28,597 bases of DNA from an uncultured Oscillospiraceae bacterium (GTDB taxonomy: Bacteria > Bacillota > Clostridia > Oscillospirales > Acutalibacteraceae). Both the position numbers and the translations under genes were made by a program. Of the stretch, positions 1 through 8,263 are shown piece by piece. Location: contig URGH01000030.1 of NCBI GenBank assembly GCA_900547305.1, positions 1-28,597 of the forward strand. The letters run 5' to 3'. The notes under the pieces are model-generated. The model saw only the letters and a program-made list of their open reading frames with translations, did no database searches and was not told where the DNA came from. Within the stretch, counting starts at the first letter, position 1. Every line of letters starts with the position of its first letter.

Positions 1-354
1 GGGCTTGCGGCAGGTATTTGCACAGAGGAAAACTGCCTGCCGCGGGATATTTACACAACGCATTTTGAAAAGCTCAAAAGGCTTATGGAGCGCGGCGTCG
101 TTATAAAGCCGTACCACGCGTATGAGCCGGGAAATTACGAGCATCTCGCTTTTCCGGAGTGTAATAAATACGTTACCTACCCCGAGGGCACGGCATTGCC
201 GCTTGATAATAAGGAGCGAATGTGGCGCATTAACAATATGGGCGCGAAATATATGACCTACGAAAAATTCAAGGGCATAGAAAACCGCGAAGAGCTTACC
301 GATGAGGAAAAGCAGATCGCGGAACGGTTTTATTTAAAATTAAGAGGCGGCTGA
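1..354 (+). CDS. 3' end of an unrecognised protein-coding gene (partial)
   Basis: The reading frame is open from the first base to a TGA at 352-354, giving the last 117 residues of a protein whose start lies outside the window. An internal ATG at 85 has no convincing ribosome binding site, so the frame most likely continues from upstream. The fragment is hydrophilic, rich in charged and aromatic residues, and shows no membrane segment or repeat. I do not recognise the family and propose no function. Its 3' end overlaps the 3' end of the convergent AraC-type gene by 15 bases, with no terminator between them. Confidence 0.6.
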   Translation, partial: GLAAGICTEENCLPRDIYTTHFEKLKRLMERGVVIKPYHAYEPGNYEHLAFPECNKYVTYPEGTALPLDNKERMWRINNMGAKYMTYEKFKGIENREELTDEEKQIAERFYLKLRGG

Positions 355-1068
355 GCTTTTAATATACTGTATGGGGCTCATTGATTTAATGCTTTTGAAA
401 ACGCGCGAGAAATACGCGGGATTTGAAAAACCGCATTTTTCCGAAAGCTCGGTTACCGATATTTCATTACCGTAAATATCAATAAGCTTGCAGGCGTGGG
501 AAATTCTTACAGAGTTGGCAAATTCAACAGGCGTTTTGCCGGTTGCCTTTCTGAATTTAGAGCGTATGTAATCTTCGGCATAGCCCGATAAATTGAGCGT
601 TTCGGTAATGTTGAAATCGGGGTTCAGCGCATTGTTTGATATTTCGTTGATTATCTTTCCTACTGCCGTATCGGTTTGCGAGGAGCTGTGGAAAGTCTGC
701 ATAAGGGAAGTGACGTAGCAGTTTATAAGAGAATTGAGGTACGGGCTTTCGGAAAATTTATTGTTATATATCAGCTTGCTTAAAATTCTGCTGTCCTCGG
801 CGGTCTTTATGGAAACGGGGGAGTCGAAAAACAGCATATTTTCAAAGCTGCCGCCGATTGAAATGTTTTTGAAACCCTTTTCCGAAACGGAACCGTGCAT
901 TACGTTTTTCGGAACAATAATCGCAATTCCCGGTTTGAACGGAATGTTTCCGCTCTCGGTGCGCAGAAAGCCGTTGCCCTCAAGATAAATCATTATTTCG
1001 CAAAAACCGTGCTTGTGCAGCGGATAGCTTAAAACTCCGTCTTCGGTTATACTGATGTGATATTCCAT
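340..1068 (-). CDS. AraC-family transcriptional regulator with N-terminal cupin sensor
   Basis: A 242-residue protein with the usual two-domain AraC layout. Residues about 10-90 form a cupin-like ligand-binding domain: the HKHGFCEI stretch, a glycine-rich turn and the PKNVMHG segment match the AraC-binding cupin pattern. Residues about 135-238 hold two helix-turn-helix motifs, with the family signature around CGFSNPAYFSRVFKS and a terminal SPIQYIK. Such proteins usually sense a sugar and activate a neighbouring catabolic operon, so it probably controls the rightward cluster starting at 1394 (inference). The ATG at 1068 is preceded by GGGTGAAG at a suitable distance. It is transcribed leftward and converges on the partial gene at the window edge. 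Confidence 0.9.
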   Translation of the reverse strand: MEYHISITEDGVLSYPLHKHGFCEIMIYLEGNGFLRTESGNIPFKPGIAIIVPKNVMHGSVSEKGFKNISIGGSFENMLFFDSPVSIKTAEDSRILSKLIYNNKFSESPYLNSLINCYVTSLMQTFHSSSQTDTAVGKIINEISNNALNPDFNITETLNLSGYAEDYIRSKFRKATGKTPVEFANSVRISHACKLIDIYGNEISVTELSEKCGFSNPAYFSRVFKSIKSMSPIQYIKSSAAS

Positions 1069-1087
1069 TTTACTTCACCCATTGCGT

Positions 1088-1116
1088 AGTATAGCACATC
1101 TCAGTTCGGTTTGCAA
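1088..1116 (-). promoter_or_regulatory. Sigma-A promoter of the AraC-type regulator
   Basis: On the minus strand a TTGCAA -35 box (1111-1116) and a TATACT -10 box (1088-1093) are separated by exactly 17 bases. Transcription would start near 1081, leaving a leader of about a dozen bases that still contains the GGGTGAAG ribosome binding site. Both boxes are close to consensus and the position fits the regulator start at 1068. Confidence 0.65.
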
Positions 1117-1129
1117 CCGTTTATAACCG
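1107..1129. promoter_or_regulatory. Candidate operator: CGGTT/AACCG repeats over the regulator's -35 box
   Basis: The stretch reads CGGTT-TGC-AACCG, followed after five bases by another AACCG. It is thus a compact inverted repeat plus a third copy of the same half-site in direct orientation to the second. The inverted repeat contains the TTGCAA -35 box of the regulator. A protein bound here would block or modulate regulator transcription, which suggests autoregulation. The repeat is visible in the sequence; its function is inferred. Confidence 0.35.
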
Positions 1130-1213
1130 AAATGAAAACAGGCGCCCCGTGGCTTGAACAGTTAATGTACGGGCATTTTTTACCAAAGCGGCGCAATGCG
1201 AGAAATCTATCTT

Positions 1214-1269
1214 TTGTGCAAACATATCTATATTTAATTATAGCGTTTTGTATAAAAATCGCTTATAAT
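1214..1269 (+). promoter_or_regulatory. Possible promoter region of the rightward operon
   Basis: The best -10 match upstream of the operon is TATAAT at 1264-1269, but no good -35 box lies 16-18 bases in front of it, as expected if an activator is needed. An alternative weak pair is TTGTGC (1214-1219) with TTATAG (1238-1243), 18 bases apart. An imperfect inverted repeat (TTATAGCG at 1238 and CGCTTATAA ending at 1268) overlaps the TATAAT and could bind a regulator such as the divergent AraC-type protein. The rest of the 1069-1393 intergenic region has no gene I can support. Confidence 0.35.
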
Positions 1270-1283
1270 CTTTTTTAGAAACT

Positions 1284-1332
1284 GCACGTCATGTCAAAGC
1301 GAATACGGTTTCGCTTTTGCATAAAAACGTGC
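1284..1332 (+). other. Nested hairpin in the operon leader
   Basis: An inner perfect 8-bp stem (AAAGCGAA at 1296-1303 and TTCGCTTT at 1310-1317, 6-base loop) sits inside an outer 6-bp pair (GCACGT at 1284-1289 and ACGTGC at 1327-1332). It lies between the candidate TATAAT and the first start codon at 1394. No T-run follows the outer stem, so it is not a typical terminator. It could be a leader RNA structure or, as DNA, an operator. Confidence 0.35.
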
Positions 1333-1393
1333 GGGGAAAGAGAAGACTTTCATATTTTATTGTGATAAAACACTATTACTCAGAGGTGATTTA

Positions 1394-4243
1394 ATGTATA
1401 CCGGTTCAAAAAAATCCATTATTGCCATGGCTTTAACGGTTTCTCTTTTGACCTCGCTTATTTCGGGCTGCGGCAGCGCGGAAAAATCCGAAAACAAAAC
1501 GGTAAGCATTTCAGCGCTTACCGAACGCGAAGCCGAAACCGGACAGAGCGACAGCTACGAAGCATATCTTACGGGCTGCGGCAAAACCGAAACGGACGGA
1601 ACCGATGAATTGGAGCTGACCGCGGACAGCGCGCAAAAGAACGGTGCGGTATTCCGATGGGAAACAAACGCCTCTGCGGCAGGTATTTATTATATTCGGG
1701 TGCGGTATTTACCTAAGCCCGCAAATGATGAAAGCGGAACACATATATGCGTAAGGCTGAACGGGAAAATTCCGTATAAAGAGCTTGACTCGGTTGTACT
1801 GCCGGATGAATACCGCGATGTATTGCCGCTTGTGCAGGATAAATTCGGCAACGATTTACGACCCGACCAGACGGCGGCGGAGCGCGTGACCGAAAATTAT
1901 CTGTTTGACAGCTCGCTTACATACACGCAGCCGCTGGGCGTATATCTTGACGGCGGCAAATCGGTGCTTGAAACGGAAATACTCAGCGGCAACGCCGAAA
2001 TACAGGCGGTAATACTTGAACCGTCCGCCGCAGTAAAATCCTACGCCGATGTGAAAAACGAATATTCCAAAAACGGGTATTCCGAAATAAAAGGGGATAT
2101 AAAGCTCTATCAGGGTGAAAACGCGGCTTATAAATCATCCACAATGTTTTATCCCGTATCCGACAGAAGCTCGGCGCTCAACACACCGAGATCCGACGGG
2201 CTGGTTAAGCTGAACAGCATAGGCGGCACACAGTGGAATACGCCGGGGGATTACATAGCATGGACGGTTGACGCCCCCGAGGACGGTCTTTACAAAATTC
2301 ATATGCGCGCCAAGCAGAATTATTCTATCGGTCTTTCCTCTTCAAGGGCGATATACATAAACGGCAAGCTGCCGTTTAAAGAGGCGCAAAGCATTGCGGT
2401 GCCGTACAGCGCCGACTGGCAGACGGTTACTTTGGGCAACGACGGGGAAGATTTCCTGTTCCACCTGAAAAAGGGCGAAAACGAAATACGCATGGTTGTT
2501 ACCCTCGGAAAAATGGATACGGTAATAAGACTTACCGAGAATACAGCCGACGCGCTTAATAACATTTACCGCAGATTTTTAATAATTATGGGCGCGGAGC
2601 CCGATCTTTTACGCGATTACCGACTGGGCGTTTTATGCCCCGACGAGATAGCCGAGCTTAAAGTGCAGGCGGAAACCCTTTCGCTTTGCGCCGATTGGCT
2701 TGAGGCTAACAGTGGCAGCGGAAACACAACCGTTGCTTTAATGCGGACGCTGGTGCGGCAAATGACCGACATGAATAAGGACCCCGACACCATTCCGTCA
2801 GAGTTTTCCTACTTCAAAACAAACATAGGCTCTTTAAGCTCGCAATGCAGCACAATGAAGCAGCAGCCCCTGCTTATAGACGTTATAGGAGTGGGCGGCG
2901 ATTCGGACGATATGCCTGCGGCGGACGGCGGCTTTTTTTTAAAGCTCGGGTTCGGTATAAACAAGCTGCTTTACTCTTTCTCGGCCGATTATCAGAATAT
3001 GGGCGACCTCGGCAATAACGATGAAAATTCAAAGCCCATAACCGTTTGGATAGGCGGCGGCAGAGAGCAGGCGCAGATAGTTCGCAATATGACGGCAAAT
3101 TCCTTTACCGCCGACACGGGCATTATAGTACGCGTTCAGCTCGTTCAGGCTTCGCTTATAAGCGCCGCGGTTGCTGGCGTGGGACCCGACGCGGTTATAA
3201 ACAGCACGCCCGATGTATTTAACTTTGCAATGCGCAACGCCGCTGTTCCGCTTTCGGATTTTTCCGATTACGGCGAAATAAAAACGCGGTTTAACGAGTC
3301 GCTCAGTATTCCGTTTACATATCTCGGAAAGGTGTACGCGCTGCCCGAAACAATCTCTTTCCCGGTGCTTTATTACCGCACCGACGTTTTTGAAGAACTG
3401 GGCGCAAAGGTTCCGCAGACATGGGACGATGTAATAGCGCTTTCGTATACGCTGAGCAAAAACAATATGGAGTTCGGCATACCTACAGACCCGGGCAACA
3501 TGACCACCTCAAACACATCGGTTTTGAACCTTGTAGGCATGTATATGTCTATTTACAAGCAGCGCGGGCTTGAAATATACGCTAACGACGGCGAGTACTG
3601 CCTGCTTGACAGCGTGGAGTCTATCGACGCTTTCAGGTTCTTTACAAACCTTTATTCAAACTACGGCTTCCCGCTTACCTATAATTTCATGAACAGATTC
3701 CGCACGGGCGAAATGCCGATAGGCATTTCGGGGCTTTCGTTCTACAACGAAATTGCCGTTTCCGCACCCGAAATTGACGGTCTTTGGGATATAGCTCAGA
3801 TTCCCGGAACCGTAAAGTCGGACGGAACGGTTGACCACACGGCGATTTCGAGCGCTTCGGGAGCGATGATATTAGCGTCGTCCAAGCATAAAAACGAGGC
3901 GTGGGAATTTCTTAAATGGTGGACCTCCGCCGAAATACAGCAGGAGTTTGCAAACGAAATAGAAGGGCTTCTGGGTCCGTCGGGACGTTACAGCTCGGCA
4001 AATTCCGAGGCGTTCGGGTACAGCTCGTGGCCTAAAAAGAGCAAGGAAATATTCGGCAAACAAATGCAGAATCTGACCGCGGTTGAAAACGTACCCGGCA
4101 GCTACTTCTTAAGCCGCAATATAACCAACGCTTTCAGGGCGGTTGTATATAAGGATACAGACCCGACCGACGCTTTATACGATTACACCGATAAGATAAA
4201 CCGAGAGCTTACTCAGAAAAGAAAAGAGTTCGGTCTTGAGTAA
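1394..4243 (+). CDS. Large lipoprotein sugar-binding protein with two N-terminal beta-sandwich modules
   Basis: A 949-residue secreted lipoprotein. A hydrophobic signal ends in the lipobox ISGC, with the acylated cysteine at residue 26. Residues about 45-212 and 230-372 look like two related beta-sandwich domains resembling carbohydrate-binding modules: each has a 'GxYxIxxR' strand, an 'INGKLPF'-like turn and a late 'GENEIRMVV'-like strand. A helical linker follows to about residue 545. The last 400 residues match a family-1 extracellular solute-binding protein, with GPDAVINSTPDVFNF, a PETISFPVLYYRTDVFEELG-type hinge segment and a terminal 'WEFLKWWTS' helix. Ordinary sugar-binding proteins have about 420-550 residues, so this one is about twice the usual size. 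It starts at an ATG with GAGGTG in front and is followed directly by two permease genes. It probably delivers oligosaccharides to them. Confidence 0.88.
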   Translation: MYTGSKKSIIAMALTVSLLTSLISGCGSAEKSENKTVSISALTEREAETGQSDSYEAYLTGCGKTETDGTDELELTADSAQKNGAVFRWETNASAAGIYYIRVRYLPKPANDESGTHICVRLNGKIPYKELDSVVLPDEYRDVLPLVQDKFGNDLRPDQTAAERVTENYLFDSSLTYTQPLGVYLDGGKSVLETEILSGNAEIQAVILEPSAAVKSYADVKNEYSKNGYSEIKGDIKLYQGENAAYKSSTMFYPVSDRSSALNTPRSDGLVKLNSIGGTQWNTPGDYIAWTVDAPEDGLYKIHMRAKQNYSIGLSSSRAIYINGKLPFKEAQSIAVPYSADWQTVTLGNDGEDFLFHLKKGENEIRMVVTLGKMDTVIRLTENTADALNNIYRRFLIIMGAEPDLLRDYRLGVLCPDEIAELKVQAETLSLCADWLEANSGSGNTTVALMRTLVRQMTDMNKDPDTIPSEFSYFKTNIGSLSSQCSTMKQQPLLIDVIGVGGDSDDMPAADGGFFLKLGFGINKLLYSFSADYQNMGDLGNNDENSKPITVWIGGGREQAQIVRNMTANSFTADTGIIVRVQLVQASLISAAVAGVGPDAVINSTPDVFNFAMRNAAVPLSDFSDYGEIKTRFNESLSIPFTYLGKVYALPETISFPVLYYRTDVFEELGAKVPQTWDDVIALSYTLSKNNMEFGIPTDPGNMTTSNTSVLNLVGMYMSIYKQRGLEIYANDGEYCLLDSVESIDAFRFFTNLYSNYGFPLTYNFMNRFRTGEMPIGISGLSFYNEIAVSAPEIDGLWDIAQIPGTVKSDGTVDHTAISSASGAMILASSKHKNEAWEFLKWWTSAEIQQEFANEIEGLLGPSGRYSSANSEAFGYSSWPKKSKEIFGKQMQNLTAVENVPGSYFLSRNITNAFRAVVYKDTDPTDALYDYTDKINRELTQKRKEFGLE

Positions 4244-4266
4244 ATTTATGAAAGGAGATGCGACCC

Positions 4267-5178
4267 TTGAAAATGCAGACGGGTGAGAAAAAAGCAGGGA
4301 GCTTTAACAGCGATAAATGGTTTTCATTCTTCTATTTGGCTCCGTTTTTGGTGATATTCTTTATTTTCACATTGCTGCCGGTAGTTCTTTCTTTCATACT
4401 GTCGTTTACAGATTTTAACGGTCTTGAAATTCCGCGGTTCATATTTTTTGAAAATTATTTACAACTGTTTTTAAGCGACGACGAGTTCCTCTTAGCCCTT
4501 AAAAACACACTGATAATCGCTTTGATTACGGGCCCCGGCGGTTATTTCGCCTCGCTGGTGCTGGCTTGGTTTATCAACGAGCTTAATCCTAAGCTCAGGG
4601 CGGTTATGGTTTTGGTATTTTACGCGCCCTCGATTTCCGGCGGAGCGTATATGATATGGCAGTTACTCTTCAGCAGCGACGCCTACGGCTACGTTAACGC
4701 GCTTTTAATGCGTTTTAACCTTATAACCGAGCCTGTTCAATGGTTTACCGACACTAAGTATATGCTGCCGCTTGTTATCGTAGTAAGTCTTTGGATGAGC
4801 CTGGGAACGGGCTTCCTTTCCCTTGTGGCAGGTCTTCAGGGCGTGGATAAATCACTTTATGAGGCGGGCTATGTTGACGGAATACGCAACCGTTGGCAGG
4901 AGCTTTGGTACATAACCCTGCCGAGCCTCGGGCCGCAGCTGCTTTTCAGCGCTGTTATGAGTATTTCCTCGGCGTTCGGCGTGGGCGCAGTTTCTACCGC
5001 GCTTTGCGGATTCCCCAGTACCGACTACGCCGCGCATACAATAATGAACCATTTGGAAGACTACGGCAACATCCGTTTTGAAATGGGTTACGCCAGCGCG
5101 ATTGCTACCATACTGTTTGCAATGATGCTGCTTTCAAAGGTTTTCGTTCAGAAACTTATTAAAAATGTCGGTCAGTAA
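4267..5178 (+). CDS. Sugar ABC transporter permease, MalF type
   Basis: A roughly 303-residue inner-membrane permease with about six hydrophobic segments. The ATPase-contact (EAA) loop reads EAGYVDGIRNRWQELWYITLP around residues 199-218. The first in-frame ATG (4258) overlaps the AAAGGAGATG ribosome binding site and cannot be the start. The TTG at 4267, nine bases downstream of GGAG, is the best start; an ATG at 4273 is second choice. The gene lies 23 bases after the large binding-protein gene and before the partner permease, the standard order for a carbohydrate importer. No ATP-binding gene is nearby. Confidence 0.9.
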   Translation: MKMQTGEKKAGSFNSDKWFSFFYLAPFLVIFFIFTLLPVVLSFILSFTDFNGLEIPRFIFFENYLQLFLSDDEFLLALKNTLIIALITGPGGYFASLVLAWFINELNPKLRAVMVLVFYAPSISGGAYMIWQLLFSSDAYGYVNALLMRFNLITEPVQWFTDTKYMLPLVIVVSLWMSLGTGFLSLVAGLQGVDKSLYEAGYVDGIRNRWQELWYITLPSLGPQLLFSAVMSISSAFGVGAVSTALCGFPSTDYAAHTIMNHLEDYGNIRFEMGYASAIATILFAMMLLSKVFVQKLIKNVGQ

Positions 5179-5217
5179 ATCCGGCGATAACATGAAACAA
5201 GAAAAGGAGGGTTCACT

Positions 5218-6078
5218 GTGAAAATCCGCATATTCAAAAGTAAAACGGGGCGTTCGTTTTGGGGCGACTTATTAAACTTCCTTTTTCTTGCGTTATTGGG
5301 AATAATTATGCTGATTCCCGTTGTGTTCTCTGTTTCCAATGCGTTCAAGCCGCTTGACGAATTATTTGTGTTTCCGCCGCGGTTTTTTGTAAGACATCCT
5401 ACGTTTGCCAATTTCAGAATTCTTCCGTCGCTGTTTTCCGATTCGCTTGTTCCTTTATCTAGGTACATACTCAACACCTTGTTTATAACCATAGCGGGAA
5501 CGGCGGGCTCAATTGTTATAGCCTCTATGGCGGCGTATGTGCTTGAAAAGAAAAAATTCAGAATGCGCGAGGGAATTTTCAAGCTGGTTGTAAACACCCT
5601 TATGTTTACGCCCGCGGTAACCGCAATTCCGAGCTTCCTTATAATGTCAAAGCTCGGGTTTATAAACAGCTACGCGGCAATACTTATACCGACCGTAGGC
5701 TCCTCGCTCAACGTTTTTCTTATGAAACAGTTTATGGTGGGGGTTCCGAATACTATATTAGAGGCCGCCCGTATTGACGGCTCGGGCGAACAGCGGATAT
5801 TTTGGAGAATCGTTATGCCGTCTGTAAAGCCTGCGTGGATGACCCTTATTATCTTCTGTATTCAGAACCTTTGGGGCGCCACGGGCGGTAACTATATTTA
5901 TAACGAAGAGCTTAAAACGCTGCCTTACGCACTGTCGCAGGTTATGTCGGCGGGACTTGTACGCGCGGGAGCGAGCGCGGCGATTACAACGCTTATGATG
6001 ATTGTTCCGATGTGCGTTTTTGTTATAACGCAGAGCAACATTATGGAAACCATGATGTCTTCGGGAATTAAGGAATGA
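5218..6078 (+). CDS. Carbohydrate ABC transporter permease, MalG type
   Basis: A 286-residue membrane protein with about six transmembrane segments and an EAA loop, EAARIDGSGEQRIFWRIVMP, at residues 182-201. It is the second half of the permease heterodimer begun at 4267. It starts at GTG (5218) behind a strong AAAAGGAGG site seven bases away. Confidence 0.9.
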   Translation: MKIRIFKSKTGRSFWGDLLNFLFLALLGIIMLIPVVFSVSNAFKPLDELFVFPPRFFVRHPTFANFRILPSLFSDSLVPLSRYILNTLFITIAGTAGSIVIASMAAYVLEKKKFRMREGIFKLVVNTLMFTPAVTAIPSFLIMSKLGFINSYAAILIPTVGSSLNVFLMKQFMVGVPNTILEAARIDGSGEQRIFWRIVMPSVKPAWMTLIIFCIQNLWGATGGNYIYNEELKTLPYALSQVMSAGLVRAGASAAITTLMMIVPMCVFVITQSNIMETMMSSGIKE

Positions 6079-6107
6079 TATGCTTGATAAGAAAGGCGGT
6101 TCTGACC

Positions 6108-8186
6108 GTGGGCAGACTTAAAAATTTGATACCTGTATTCCTGATCGTGATGGCTGTACTGTCTGTCAATGTATCAGCCGCCGTGACGGATACATATATA
6201 TACGATAAAAACGGAGAAACGGAACCCGCACCCGAGCCCGCTTCGGCGGTGCAGAGTATTCGCGGCGGCGATCTCGGAACGGGCGCCTTTTCGGAGCCGC
6301 AGGATCTGTGCTTCTCAAATTCGGGCGTTCTTTACATAGCCGATACGGGGAACAACCGCATTGTTGTAATAAAGAATGTGGGTATGTCCTCGCAAAGCAC
6401 GGAAATTATCGACAGCTTTTTAAACGGCGGAAAAACCGATACCTTCAACAGCCCCGCCGGAGTATTTGCCGACAGCGACGGCAACCTGTTTATATCAGAT
6501 ACGGAAAACGCGCGTATTGTAAAACTTTCCGAAAGCGGCGAGCTTTTGCAGATAATAGGCGCGCCCGAGGATAAAGCGCTTCAAAGCGATTTTGCGTTCA
6601 AGCCCACAAAGCTCGCGGTTGATAAATACCGTCAGCTTTATGTGATTTCGAGCGGGTACAATGCGGGACTTATGGAGTTTGAGCCGGGCGGCACCTACAC
6701 GCAGTCTATGGGCGCTCCGCAGGTTACAAAATCAATTTTGGATCAGCTGTGGCAGCGCTTTCAGACCAAGGCGCAGCGCGAGCGCACACAGTCGTATGTT
6801 CCTACGGAATACTCAAACGTAACAATAGATGAAGACGGCTTTTTGTTCGTTACAACCTCGGCTTACGACGATTCCGCAGGGGACAGCGCCCCTAAGCCTT
6901 TACGTAAACTTAACGCAAAGGGATTGGATGTTCTTAACCGTGTGGGCGACCCCGTAGGCGACGAGGTTAAAAACGGCGAAACCTATAAAGGATATTCGGT
7001 ATTTTCGGATGTTTGCATGCTTGGATACGGCGATTTTGCCCTGCTTGACCATAATCGCGGCCGTGTTTTTGCTTACAACAGCGTAGGCGAGCTTTTATAT
7101 GAATTCGGCGGCCCGGGGGATGTTTCGGGGGCTATACGCAACGGAACGGCAATAGGTTTTTACAACGACCGTTTTTATATTCTTGATACCGCAAAAACTC
7201 AGGTTACGGTTTTTGAACTGACAGAGTACGGCAAGCTGTTTGGCGGAGTTGCCAAAGCACGCCAGGAAATAGATTTCGAAACCGAAAAAAGCCTGTGGAA
7301 CCAAATTCTTTCCCGAAACGCAAACTGCACCCTTGCGATGCGTGGGCTCGGCAACGCCGCGTATAAGGCTAAGGATATGAAGTTGGCAATGAAATATTAC
7401 AAACTTGCGGGCGACAGAGACGAATATTCAAAAGCCTACGCCTTTGTGCGCAGAAACCGGATTGAAAACAACGTATGGATAATTGTTCTCGGTATAGCGG
7501 CTGTCGCCGCGGTTTCGGTTTTGTGCGTGCGTTCAAAGAAACGTATTTCGGCATTTGTATCGCGCAGACCTACGCTGCGCGCGGTAATGTACGCGGGTCA
7601 CTGCTGTACTCACCCGATGGACGGCTTTTGGGATTTGAAACGCGAAAAACGCGGAACAGTGCTTTCGGCAACAATTCTTTTGCTTATCTGCATGGCAGTA
7701 AACGCGGTTTCAAGCCTCGGCACGGGATTTATCTTCAATAAAACCGAGCTTGAATCCTACAGCATTTTCAGCGTGCTTTATATTGCGCTTGCCGTTGCGC
7801 TGTGGACAATATGCCTGTGGTGCGTAACCACGCTTATGAACGGCGAGGGAACGTTTAAGGATATTTATATTGCGACCTGCTACGCAACGGTGCCGTACAG
7901 CATTATAAATGTAATCGCGGTATTATTGAGCAGAGTTCTGCTTTCCGCCGAGGGCGATTTCTACTATGTTCTCGTATCGTTTTCAATGATTTGGCTGGCA
8001 TTTCTGCTTGTTTGCTCCGTTAAGCAGGTGCACGATTTCTTCGCGGGCAAAACCGTTGCCGCAATTTTGATTGTAATAATCGTAATTTTGTTGATTGTCT
8101 TTATCAGTATGCTTGTTTTGGCATTATCGGAGCAGTTCTTTGACTTTATCGGAGATTTGATTTCGGAAATAGCCTTGACTGTATAG
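6108..8186 (+). CDS. NHL beta-propeller / TPR / YIP1-like membrane protein
   Basis: About 692 residues. The preferred start is GTG at 6108, with AAAGGCGG eight bases upstream, giving a clean signal peptide; an ATG at 6075 overlapping the previous stop would need a ribosome binding site directly abutting it. Residues about 50-375 form an NHL-type beta-propeller of roughly six blades, recognisable from segments such as LYIADTGNNRIVVIK and LFISDTENARIVKL. A short TPR-like helical stretch follows (about 385-445), then a transmembrane helix (about 456-474). The C-terminus has several more transmembrane helices resembling a YIP1 domain. The propeller should face outward. Proteins of this layout recur, to my recollection, beside DUF5696 and sugar-permease genes in Firmicutes. 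The function is unknown; a sensor or accessory of the importer is a guess. Confidence 0.78.
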   Translation: MGRLKNLIPVFLIVMAVLSVNVSAAVTDTYIYDKNGETEPAPEPASAVQSIRGGDLGTGAFSEPQDLCFSNSGVLYIADTGNNRIVVIKNVGMSSQSTEIIDSFLNGGKTDTFNSPAGVFADSDGNLFISDTENARIVKLSESGELLQIIGAPEDKALQSDFAFKPTKLAVDKYRQLYVISSGYNAGLMEFEPGGTYTQSMGAPQVTKSILDQLWQRFQTKAQRERTQSYVPTEYSNVTIDEDGFLFVTTSAYDDSAGDSAPKPLRKLNAKGLDVLNRVGDPVGDEVKNGETYKGYSVFSDVCMLGYGDFALLDHNRGRVFAYNSVGELLYEFGGPGDVSGAIRNGTAIGFYNDRFYILDTAKTQVTVFELTEYGKLFGGVAKARQEIDFETEKSLWNQILSRNANCTLAMRGLGNAAYKAKDMKLAMKYYKLAGDRDEYSKAYAFVRRNRIENNVWIIVLGIAAVAAVSVLCVRSKKRISAFVSRRPTLRAVMYAGHCCTHPMDGFWDLKREKRGTVLSATILLLICMAVNAVSSLGTGFIFNKTELESYSIFSVLYIALAVALWTICLWCVTTLMNGEGTFKDIYIATCYATVPYSIINVIAVLLSRVLLSAEGDFYYVLVSFSMIWLAFLLVCSVKQVHDFFAGKTVAAILIVIIVILLIVFISMLVLALSEQFFDFIGDLISEIALTV

Positions 8187-8263
8187 CATTGACTTATCGC
8201 AATAAAAGGCGGGCGGAACGGATTAAAAAGCCGAAACGCCGACTACGGAAGGAGGAACTGTGC

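Noticed and set aside
1146..1181. Terminator-like stem (CCCGT...ACGGG) followed by six T residues
   Set aside because: The stem is only about five pairs with an 18-base loop, and no rightward transcript is known to reach it; too weak to call.
1291..1365. 24-codon open frame in the operon leader (MSKRIRFRF...), considered as a leader peptide
   Set aside because: No ribosome binding site in front of its ATG, the sequence overlaps the nested hairpin, and no run of regulatory codons is present.
4258..4266. ATG at 4258 as start of the first permease
   Set aside because: It overlaps the ribosome binding site itself; the TTG at 4267 has proper spacing.
8189..8263. Upstream TTG start for the DUF5696 gene
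   Set aside because: It adds a very basic leader before the membrane segment and lacks a ribosome binding site, whereas GTG 8264 has an ideal AAGGAGG.
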